Source: Phialocephala subalpina (taxonomy: Eukaryota > Ascomycota > Leotiomycetes > Helotiales > Mollisiaceae). From it: a stretch of 64,000 nucleotides of DNA. The notes under the pieces were generated by a model. It worked only from the letters and a program-made list of their open reading frames with translations, had not been told where the DNA came from and did not search any database. Where the stretch lies: assembly GCA_900073065.1 (NCBI GenBank), contig FJOG01000019.1, forward strand, positions 188,179 through 252,178, given 5' to 3'. The translations under genes and the position numbers were made by a program. Numbering within the stretch: position 1 is the first letter of the stretch; each line of letters opens with the position of its first letter. Shown here one piece after another: positions 44,701-54,500 of this stretch.

Positions 44701-45180
44701 CGCTGTGGTCGTCAGATATAGTTGTCGGTATATGAAGATTGCGGGGGCGCCCAGCAACAGTCGAATCAGGCTCGCTAGGCCGCTCTCTATCTTCAACCGA
44801 GTTGAGGTCTGCGGGGCGAACGAGATTCGAGGTGTGTACAGCTGTCGCAGGTTGAGTTGATATGGAGGAATGAGTTGGGAAAATTAGAGGGTAGGGGGAG
44901 GGGGAAGAGTTGACGCTGGCTCGCTCGACCGTGCCCTATCTTCGAGAGGTGCTGGTGGTTCATCTAGGAAAAAACCGTGCAGGTCGAAGTCTTGGAGAAC
45001 GTTTGCTGGCGGACTCAGGAGCTGAGGTTCTGGGCTGGTAATATTGTTGTTATCGTGGTCGTGTTCGACAATTCCGTGAGTTCGTGCGAATCGGTCGGGG
45101 AAGCGGCTGTTTCGAGCCTTCTCAGCCTTGCGAGTGCCGCTTCGTGGGGCAGCTGAGGCTCGAGAAGACCGAGGCAGCAT
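41774..45180 (-). CDS. AAA ATPase with DUF7025-type N-terminal region
   Basis: Large AAA+ protein of the fungal DUF7025-AAA type. These are presumed remodelling ATPases with unknown substrates. The frame is open from the stop at 41774 to about 44940. Its apparent start at 44635 is GTG, and coding clearly continues upstream (DDHSEDSDIKARFLLALRS) without an ATG. An upstream exon is therefore required, and a frame opening at ATG 45180 (MLPRSSRASAAP) is the likely first exon. I cannot fix the intron. Proline-rich N-terminus, then a ~350-residue middle domain, then AAA: Walker A HGGPGTGKTLTAE (about residue 727 counted from 44635), Walker B GVVLLDEADVF, sensor 1 LVLTSNRVGTFDEAFKSR with the Arg finger region, and a C-terminal helical lid. 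All ATPase residues are intact. Divergent neighbour of the DUF7708 gene. Confidence 0.85.
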
Positions 45181-45658
45181 CCACAGTTTATCGAGCTCGA
45201 TGTGTTAGAGAAGCAGTGGACAGCTCAAAAAACGTCGAGCACGAAAGTACAACAAGTACGGAGATATGCTTGGAAGGATAGGAGGTGCAAATGCTGGCCG
45301 CCACGAAACTGACCGCTAATCGCCCACCGGCAGGGCTTCTCGCTAGGCACACCTGAAATGCATGTGCAAGGCGCAGCAAATGCAGCCACAAACGAGGCAG
45401 AAAAAGGTGGAAGACTTGGCAATGGAAGAGTTCCCGGCTGCATTAAACAAAAAAATCTGCTTCTCGTTTTCTCAACGTATTCGAAAAGATCGTTTAGATC
45501 TAGCCATGACCATTATTCATCAAACTCTATGACTATTACTAGCTCCGTGGCTTACTCCAAGTTTGAATTGCAGCGATATAGAGAGTGATTGATACCCTTT
45601 CTTGTGGGGTGCAAAGATCACACTGATACAAAGTTCCGGAAAGCTCGTAGGGAAGGTC
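45181..45658. promoter_or_regulatory. shared divergent promoter region
   Basis: The 478 bp between the likely first ATG of the AAA gene (minus, 45180) and the ATG of the DUF7708 gene (plus, 45659). Both promoters must lie here. I see no specific binding site I would name. Confidence 0.45.
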
Positions 45659-47624
45659 ATGACAGACACTCAGACCTTCTCGATTTGGTACACAGCAGAT
45701 GAAAGCAATCAGAAGTTAGCATACTTTTTCATTGACTAAAAGATGTTATGGTATGTATGCTAATTCAAAAAATCGGGCTGTAGAGCGGATCCCGCTAGCC
45801 AGGCCTTCGATGAAGCTCTTGCTATTTTCAAGTCCGAATTGTCGAAAGATAGAACAAAACTTCAATGGATAGAAGATTCAAAACTTGGGAATCTGCAAGA
45901 AGTTCTTGCAGCAATCAATCATGAACGAACACAGTACGAGCTCCGTAAAGGAGACTCTGTCACCCGCCAATGTCTGTGTCGTCTCTCAGAACGACTGCTC
46001 TATTACGGAAACATCATGGATGTTTTGATCCAGCAGCATCCCGAGTATGTGTCGTTGGTGTGGGGCGCTATGAGATTCCTCGTCGTGGTTAGTATACGCC
46101 CTTTTTGACTGTATCCCTTCCAACGCGTAGAAGACTTTGTACTCCCAAGGCGAAAGTGGATGACTCTCAAATATCTAATTGGCGTAAGAAGAATATTTGA
46201 CATAGCTTTAGCCAGTTAAGACACATAGAGACCCATGCTTACGGAAGTATACCCACTCTTGACTTGCCAGGAAAAATGTCCTCTACGCGTTGGAAGGGAC
46301 AATTCTGTCCATTATTGCTGACTATCCCCAGGGAGTCGTCAATCAACAGAAGCTGATATCTCGATTATCAAGTGGACTTTGCCAGATTGCAGAGGTGCTA
46401 CCTAGAGCAGAACTTATACTTCGATTATATCCAATCCATGGGGTCAGGCATCTCATTTCCAACATGTACGCACATATCCTAAGGTTCCTGGTCCGGTCAC
46501 TTCGTTGGTACCAGGAGTCCAAATTATCACATCTCGTCCATGCTATCACAAGACCAGTGGAACTTCGTTTCGACGACTTGATCGAGGAGATACGCTTGCT
46601 GTCTAGTAATATGACTAATCTTGCCTTGGCAAGTGGCCACGCCGAACAACGCGACATGCACACCGAGCAAAAAAAGTCGTTCAATGAGCAGAAAGGACTG
46701 CAGAAGAAAGTGGATCACTTGACCAAGCTAGTTGAACAACTCAGAGAGACCATTGTCACCGATCAGGCAATAAACGCATCAGCTCGAATCGAGCTGCGCC
46801 AAGACTTGTCGGATATTCAAGTAGGCCAGCTTTTGAGTCTCATCTCCAACAGTGCTCTACTTGATCCCATCAAAAGCCTCCAAGCAGCATTGTTTATGCG
46901 AAACAGGCGCGGCCAAAGAGAGAAAAATAGGGGACCTTCGTTCTTGAACATCAAGAAGTTGAACGACTGGAATACCATTGGACAGTCAGAACTCATCATT
47001 CTCCAGGGCACACGCAGGCTTCGATTTGAGATCAAGGATTTCTGCAGCGGTTCTATTACGCTACTCCGACAAAAGCAAACTCCTGTTATCTGGGCTCTGA
47101 AAGCAATTGAGAGTCACGAAACTCCGGGGAACATGACGTCAACAATTGACCTACTAAAGTATCTAATATCTCAGGCTTTGCATCTAAATAGGACTATCCA
47201 TACTGACGCGGCAGTCACTCCACGGCTGATGTCTTATTGGGGAGCACAGACAGAGTCTGATTGGTTCAATGTACTTGCATCCGTCCTACAGGGAATCCCT
47301 CTGCTCTTTATCATTGTTGATATCGAACTTTTACACCCCTCGCTCCCGGTTATAACGGAGGGATTTAGTTGGCCGGCGTCATTTCGTTCGTTGTTCGCTG
47401 GTTTCATCGAACGGAACATTAAAACTATTCTGAAGGTTGCACTGGCTAGCTATGGATCGCCTATTATCGACTCTCCTATGAACCAAGAGCTTCGGGATTC
47501 GATTATTCCTGTGGGTGGTTCTGGTCGTTCGCGAAGAGGCCCAGAAAAAGCTGGAAGTAGACGTTCGGTGCGTGGGGGAAAGACCAATCTACCTCGCAGA
47601 AATAGGGGAATCGGTTTCAGATGA
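45659..47624 (+). CDS. DUF7708 domain protein, 550 aa
   Basis: Fungal protein with an N-terminal DUF7708-like helical domain, the module often found at the front of NACHT/STAND NLR-like proteins. Exons are 45659-45714 (MTDTQTFSIWYTADESNQ), 45784-46087 and 46332-47624. Intron 1 (69 nt) has GTTAGC, GCTAAT and CTGTAG signals. Intron 2 (244 nt) is enlarged by a palindromic insertion. Domain landmarks are LSKDRTKLQWIEDSK, LLYYGNIMDVLIQQHPEYVSLVWGAMRFLVV and, after splicing, GVVNQQKLISRLSSGL and EVLPRAELILRLYP. A coiled-coil stretch follows (EQKGLQKKVDHLTKLVEQL), then a C-terminal domain without a visible Walker motif, so any NTPase part is absent or degenerate. The last ~35 codons are Arg/Gly-rich. 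The other plus frame there reads a more protein-like acidic stretch, so a late frameshift is possible. Confidence 0.78.
46114..46299. mobile_element. MITE-like palindromic insertion in an intron, 186 bp
   Basis: The ends are 22-bp inverted repeats with one mismatch: TCCCTTCCAACGCGTAGAAG (start of 46114-46135) and the complement of GTCCTCTACGCGTTGGAAGG (46278-46299). The 186-bp unit has no coding capacity and sits wholly inside intron 2 of the DUF7708 gene. Size and structure fit a miniature inverted-repeat element. Target-site duplication is not clear. Confidence 0.6.
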
Positions 47625-49081
47625 AGAAAAAACGGAACAAGTAATTCCAAATATTGGATTTTAGAATTTTAAAATAGAAAGAGCGGCTAGACAACCGGAG
47701 TAAATATCAAATAGCGCCAGCTGGTCCACTCTAGTTAGCCGCTTAGTGGCTCCCCGCTACTCAGTTGCTCGTCCACGAGTTTCATACCTGGATGTCGGAC
47801 AGAACCTGAGACGTATGTGGCTGGACAATAGGAATGGCTGGACGACAGGAGTGGCTAGACTATATTAGGTGTGGCTAGACGATAGGAGCGGCTGGGCTAT
47901 GGGCGCGAACGCCGTTTGACCAACCTCACTTCATTCGGTCGCGACTTTGAGACCTCCACTGCCCTCGCTGGCCCTTCGAGACTTAGACATGTAGCTCTGC
48001 ATTCACCAATCCACGCCTGAAAACGATGGACATACTGCTGCAAGGCCACAAATATGGGTTCGGGGCCACAGATGAGAGTGCGAGGCCAACTGTCGTTAAA
48101 GTCCACAGCGAAACCTCTTGATTGTCATCAACAGGCTGCAGCTACTCCCCGATGAAGGCATTGTCTGAAAGATGCCTCCCGCAGCTCAAAGTCTATTAGA
48201 TGACAGTCCGGTTGAGCGCGCTTTGCCCTCCCCTGATATTGAAAGTCATGTTGTGTGTTGACCCGCAATATCGCCCTACTCCTCGGCTGCAATTATTCTT
48301 CGACTTGTTTTCCTAGCTTGGTAGATTCCTGTCGGTGGCAGGTTCGAATGCGCAAGCCTTCATGTTGTTGTCGAAGATTCAAAGAATTCATGGACTCATG
48401 GCCAGGGTTCTGCTTCGGCAGATGGCCCGAGACAGAAGGTGGGGTTCCCGGCTCAAAGTACTTGCATACTGAGTTGATGGGACTTCAAGATCATCATTGG
48501 CGGAATAATTTTTGTGGATGCATGGAAACCGGTACTGAAGGTTGTCTACGCAGGCAAGGACCTACTAGAATGAGACATTGACGCTGAGCTTCAAAGGGCA
48601 GAGTTGGCCTGTGAAAGCTGGCCGAGGTGACTGCCGATTTTCATCTGATGACAAGCTTTGTACCTGTGGGGTCACAGCGGGCGACATGCACGACAGAAAA
48701 GCTTATCTGTCCAAGATAACGTCCCTTTTCGCCATCCTCTCCGGTCAACTCCACTTTTGCGATTGCTTATCTTCCCAGAGTCCCCGCATTCGAGAATGAT
48801 CTCCGATCTACTAGATCTATAACGGCAGTTGAGTACCTGCCTGTCGTGCACATTCCTATTCGAATTCCACGACCGTGTTCTTGAAGATGTTCTCCCACGT
48901 CAATCAGTTGAGATTCTCAAGCCTAAGCGCTGTCACCATAGTCACTCACTGGAGCAAGCAAGTGGACACACCATGGGACGTGAACAACAAGTATATCTTC
49001 TCTGTCATGTCTCTCAAGGTTTCCTTTTTCGTTCTTCAGTTTGTCCAGTTTCCCTGATAACCCTCCTTGACTTTCTCCACC
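47625..49081. other. intergenic, one short repeat array
   Basis: No gene recognised. Frames 47897-48106 (minus), 48255-48581 and 48829-49134 (plus) lack domains. A degenerate repeat array lies at 47818-47902. The last ~150 bp are the leader of the protease gene. Confidence 0.4.
47818..47902. repeat. degenerate 17-20 bp tandem array (TGGCTGGAC...AGGA)
   Basis: Five successive imperfect units begin TGGCTGGAC or TGGCTAGAC and mostly end in ATAGGA. A related isolated unit is seen near 47683. It is non-coding. Confidence 0.7.
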
Positions 49082-50570
49082 ATGTTGTTCTCCTCCATCC
49101 TCGCCACCGTCGGCCTCTTGGCTGTTGGAACTGAAGGCAGATACCACAAGCGCTCTGATGGCACTGTTATCTCCAGCCGGAAGATGCCCCAGAAGCGCTC
49201 CCCAAGCCCAATTGTCGTCACCGATGTCGTCCTACCCTTGACCAAGAAGAAATCAACATCATCAAACAAGCGACGTCTCGCTCTTCATGGCTTGCTTGCT
49301 ACAATCGGCGACGGAGACCAAACCACCATCACCTCTCTCGAGACTGGAGAGGAATTCGCTACCGAGGTTACAATCGGTGGCCAGACCTTCGAGCTCATCA
49401 TTGATACCGGATCTAGTGATACCTAGGTTGTCGAGACAGGATTTACTTGCACATCGTTCAGCACTGGTGAAAAGACAACTGAGGCCGCGTGTGACTTTGG
49501 TCCTTACTATACCAAATCGAGCACTTTCTCTCAAATCTCTGGCGAGACTTTCAGTATCGAGTACGGTGATGGAGAGTCTCTTACTGGGATCATGGGTACT
49601 GAGGATGTCACTGTTGCTGGCGTTGAAGTCGTCGGTCAAGAGATCGCTCTCGTGACCGCAGCAGACTGGGAAGGTGATGGAACAACATCTGGTCTGATGG
49701 GTCTTGCCTATAAAGCACTGTAAGTCAGCTTTTGCTTTTGTAAATTTTATATCTCACCTGTTGGAGTGAAAACCTGTCCATAATTCATTTGCTTTCGTCA
49801 ACCTCGATAATTATTGAATCGCATTCTGACATTCACTTAGCACGAGCGCCTACGATGGTAGCACCCAAGAAGTCTACAGCCCAATCTTCACCAAAATGTA
49901 CAGCGCAGGAGACATCTCAGAAGATTACTTCTCCCTCATGATCCTCCGCGACACCGAAGGAGATTCCGGCTACCTGGCATTTGGCGGTGTCCCCTCGATC
50001 ACCTTTACCCAAAACTTCACCTCCACACCAATAATCATCACCAACATCGACGGCTACCCCGACAGCTACGATTTCTACACCATCAATATCGACTCCATCT
50101 ACCTCAAGGGCGCTACTGTCACCAGCTCCGGTGGCACATCTGTAGAATACATCATTGATTCCGGCACTACGCTGAACTACGTCCCTACCTCCGTCGCTAC
50201 AAAGATTAATGCTGCCTACTCGCCCGCAGCCACATACTCGGACGACGAAGGCGCTTATGTCGTTTCTTGCACCGCTACTCCTCCAGCTGTCTCTATTGAT
50301 ATCGCCGGTACGCTGTTCCCTATCAACCCGCTGGACATGATCCTCGATGCTGGGGACGATACGTGTATTACAGGCTGGATGGATGGTGGAAGCTCCGACA
50401 CTGAAGATATCTTCATCTTGGGCGATGTGTTTCAGAAGAATGTGGTTTCTCTGTTTGATGTTGGGGCTGGGACAATGCAGTTTGCTGGAAGGGAGTTCTA
50501 TGCTAGCGATGATACTGTGAAGCGTTCGACTGTCCAGCGACGAAAGGCTCCCAGGATGGTGAAGAATTGA
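49082..50570 (+). CDS. secreted pepsin-like aspartic protease with TAG at the active-site Trp
   Basis: A1-family aspartic endopeptidase. ATG 49082 opens a signal peptide (MLFSSILATVGLLAVGTEG), then a basic propeptide (residues ~20-75). Exons are 49082-49719 and 49841-50570, with a 121-nt intron (GTAAGT to ACTTAG), phase 2, 455 codons. The first catalytic motif reads IIDTGSSDT followed by TAG (49424-49426) and VVETGF. The family invariant is DTGSSxxWV, so TAG replaces the strictly conserved Trp. The flap region IEYGDGESLTG and the second catalytic motif IIDSGTTLNYVP are intact. The C-terminus ends in a basic tail (QRRKAPRMVKN). Everything else is in frame, so this is a single-lesion gene. Read literally it yields a ~114-residue fragment with only one catalytic Asp. 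Confidence 0.85.
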
Positions 50571-51536
50571 GTTGTGCTGGATGGAGGAACGAGGGAACGA
50601 CGGGTTTTAGGAGTTGAGCTAAGGATGGTGTTTGTCAGGGACAGACTTTGTTAGGTGAGAAGTAGGTCGAGGAGGGTATTGTTGTTCATGATGTGAGATC
50701 GGATGTCGTTTGCAATTGTTGAGGTCAGATGGTATTCAGAGTTTGGTGGAGAGGTCGGAAGAATTCTGTTTCTTGGTAAATATTGTGACAACTCCTCGAC
50801 AAGGAGGCTTCCTGGAAATCAAACATCAGATCGCTCTTGACCTTGCTTCTGGACTCTTAGGCAACCGGCAGAACTTGCCTGCTTCAATTATTCTCTTACT
50901 GTGCCCTGGTCTGTACTCGAAAGTGCGAAAATCGAGGAGCCTTATACGCCAGAATGATTTCATAATGATCACTTCCAATTATGTTCATCGAAGCCTACCC
51001 TTCAAGCGTTGTCCAATTTAGTACTTTCGCCTTAAGTGCCACTCGCAATCTAGGACAAAATTGTAAATCTCTCCCAGTTGGTTGTAATTCACAAACATCA
51101 AGTCATGAGTTTCCGTGATCCGATCAATTGCCCCGATCCGACAGATTGCATTGATTCCGATGATGGGAATGACAAAGAGATGACTGGGAAGCCAGGCAAG
51201 AGTACCGCGCTGGCTTGGTTGATTTCGGGGTGAGGATGCAATGCCGCATAATTGGGTGACGTCTGTTGACGGAAAGGATTAAACAATACGAGTGCGGTGT
51301 AACGAATGATTTTCCTTTGTTTGGGTGCTTTGAATTCTCAGTATCAGAACAAGATTTGGTCGGAAGATCACTGGAGCTATCGGTGTATTGACTTCTCATG
51401 TCTTTCTGCCTCTATGGCCAAAGTGCCTCTATGCCCATCTAATGGTATTATATGCAAACAAAAGAATAACGCTTATGATTACAAGAAGTGTAAAATCTTA
51501 GACAAAAAAGAAAGTAGTGCAACTGCAGGACGAGCC
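50571..51536. other. convergent intergenic region, nothing recognised
   Basis: Shared 3' region of the protease (plus) and the ABC transporter (minus). Frames 50710-51021 and 51124-51399 have no support. Confidence 0.4.
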
Positions 51537-54500
51537 TTAGCTCTCTGACTTCTGATGCGATGCGCTGCCAGTACCTTCACTGGTAATTGCCGTATCCTGG
51601 TTCGAATGAGCCTCATGTTGTGAGGCGCTAGTTTCATCCCTTTTCTCTCTCGCAATTGTTGGTACGGTTTTTGCAGACACATCCTTATCGGCGGTGCCGA
51701 CGCCCACCGAAACTCCATCACCAGGACTCTGCTTCTCTCCATTCTCAACGGCTAGTGGCTCGTCTTGCTGCTTCGCTTTCTTCGGAACACGGGCCAACCA
51801 GTAAAGGAAGACGGCGCCTGCAACATTAAAAGCAATGAACGCCCACATGATACCAAAGTTCCTCCATCTCAAATCGTAGTTCAGACCGAGGCCCGCGAGT
51901 AAGGTATTCGTGTCCCTGACGGTACAGAAATCACAGTTTGCAGTCGCGTCCGGATTATTGACATAACCTCCCGCAAACGATGTGTAGTTCTTCAAGTACT
52001 GACCACAAGTCAACGGACTCGGCGGATCGAAATGCAAATACTCAATATCCGAGCAAGTAATTAGCGCATTCGCCAGTCCGGTACTCAAAATCCCATCCAC
52101 CAGGTATGTAAACGGACTGACTCTGTACATGAAGATCCAAAACCCAGGAAGCGCCGTCGGACTCGCAAGGACACCGCAAAAGATCAAACACATCGAGAAC
52201 AGCATATTCGCAAGATTAGAGCCCGCTTCAGCGGTATCGATGCCTGCAATCATCATATCCGCAAAAGTGGACGTGAAGAGCAGAAATACCCAGATAAAGA
52301 GGAAGAAGAGCCCGCCGCGCTCAGCGACCTGGTGCATGGGCTCGGCGTTCTTGTACATGCCGATGGGGTAGTAGAAAGAGACGAAGATTATAACGGCGCA
52401 GACTGTGTTCCAGGGGAGTTCGACGATGATGTTCGATGTTATGAAGACTTGCCATGAGTAGGTTTTGGAGGGGCGCTCGCGAGCTTCGTAAAGGGAGCGT
52501 TGAGTTACGAAGTGTGGCATGATTTGCTGGACTAGATTGCCGAAGACGGTGAAGACCATGAAGATACTGAGGAGTTGGTTTTGCGCGCCTTGGAGGGAGA
52601 CGGGTGTGTTGTATAGGGAGAACCCGATGAATAGATAACACGCTGTGACTAAGAGGAACTTCGAGTAAAGGTACGCAGGGGTGCGCCAATATTGTTCGAA
52701 TACTCGGGTCAGCACGACAGGCAGCTGGACGAATAAAGGTGCCGCATATTCCTTCAATGCATCCGGATCATCATTCTGAATTGGCTTTTGCGATAGTTCG
52801 GCCTTCATGATTGCAAGCTGTCGTTTAACTTCCTGGCGTTCAGGTGACTTGTTCCAGGTATCGACCCAATTAATCGTCGTCTCCGAACCAGGAGCAGCTC
52901 CGATCACATCCAACATCCATTCTGCGGGGTTCTCCTCGTCACCACAGGGTCGAGAGCCATTGCGCTTGAAGTAGGAGGTGAGCACTTCGCTGCGCTTGCC
53001 GATATCGCCGAAATAGACCGTGTGCCCTCCTTTGGCAAGAAATAGCAATCGATCGAATTCTTGAAATAAGATGGCAGAAGGTTGGTGGATAGTGCAAAGA
53101 ATTGCCTGGCCGTTGTTGGCGAGCTTGCGTAATAGACTGCAAATAGACCATGCTGTCTGCGAATCGAGTCCAGAAGTAGGTTCGTCGAGGAACAGCAGGA
53201 GGGCAGGTTTTGCGGCCATCTCTACGCCGATAGTCAGGCGCTTGCGCTGCTCAACGTTCAGACCCTCGCCGGGAACTCCGACGATGGCATCGGCATAAGA
53301 CTCCATTTCGAGGAGGGTGATGACTGTTGCAGAGTTATGAAGTCAGCACATTTCTTGCAAAAGCGATCAACGATGTCAAGTTGGTGAAGGCGTGGTGTTT
53401 GGCCAACCAGACCTCGCAAGCCTCCGAAATGGTTGAGAAAAGGGAACTAAGAATTTCGATGGTTCGAAATATTCAAGGGATTGAGAATCTGAAATTCGGG
53501 GACAAAATGGAACCAAGAACACGTACCTTCATCAACGTAGGCGATGCGCTCCTTTTTCGGAATTGAATTTGGCTGTCTGAGCACAGCAGAGAACGTCAGT
53601 GCTTCGCGGACAGTTGACGTAGCCAAATGCAAGTCCTGTTGCTGCACATAACCCGTTTTGCGTTGAAAGCCAGAGTCACAAGGTCGTCCATCAACGTATT
53701 TATGCCCTGAAACAACACCCATCGTGACCCGAGAAGCGAGGACATCTAACAGAGTGGTTTTTCCGGCACCAGATACACCCATCAATGCTGTCAGCGTACC
53801 AGGTTTGACCCAACCGTCCACGTCGTCTAGGAGACGCCGAGGTTCCTTCTTGATCTTGATGTCGTAGTTCATTCCATCCCAATGGAAAATCGCTGTTTGT
53901 TTCTGGATGTTGACTGGCACATGGGTTTCGGTCTTCGTGGGGACTACCATATCCCGGTAGACTCCGTCTGGCGCAGATTCCTCGATGTCTTTCTTTGCGG
54001 CTCTGATCTTGGGTGTCTTGGTACGGGGAAATAATAAGACCTCGCCTTTGGATTTCTGGGCACTGATGTACTCTGTGGACAGGAGGTAAAAGGCACAGAA
54101 GAAAATGGTCAGGCCGATAAGAATACCAAGATTTCTATCAACGTTAGCAATAATTCGCATTCATATCAGATGGATACTTGCCTCCACAGATGTGACGGGT
54201 CGTATGCGTAATTGACGATAAGATAGGCGTTGCCATCTACGAAGTTTGCGCCTGCAGCTGCACCTGTCGTCGAACAGATTTTCTGTTCTGGGCTGACGTC
54301 CGAGTAGCCCGGGCCAGCAGGCACGAAGTTGCTGCAAGGGATTTTCTTGTTCCGGAATTCATTTATCATCAGTGCTTCGAATCCGTATGCTACGGGGTCG
54401 ATATAATTGATCCATCGGAACCAAGGAACCATGTCACGGACGGGTACAGCGAAACCCGTGTAAAGAACCAAACCCAGGATAAGAACAGCCGCGGGTGCCA

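Noticed and set aside
47500..47640. Definite frameshift at the end of the DUF7708 gene
   Set aside because: The alternative frame looks more protein-like, but I have no homologue in hand to decide, so it is noted only as a possibility.
48300..48350. tRNA-like T-arm (GGTTCGAATGC)
   Set aside because: No matching acceptor stem, D-arm or anticodon arm around it. Other GTTCGAA occurrences in the window also fail.
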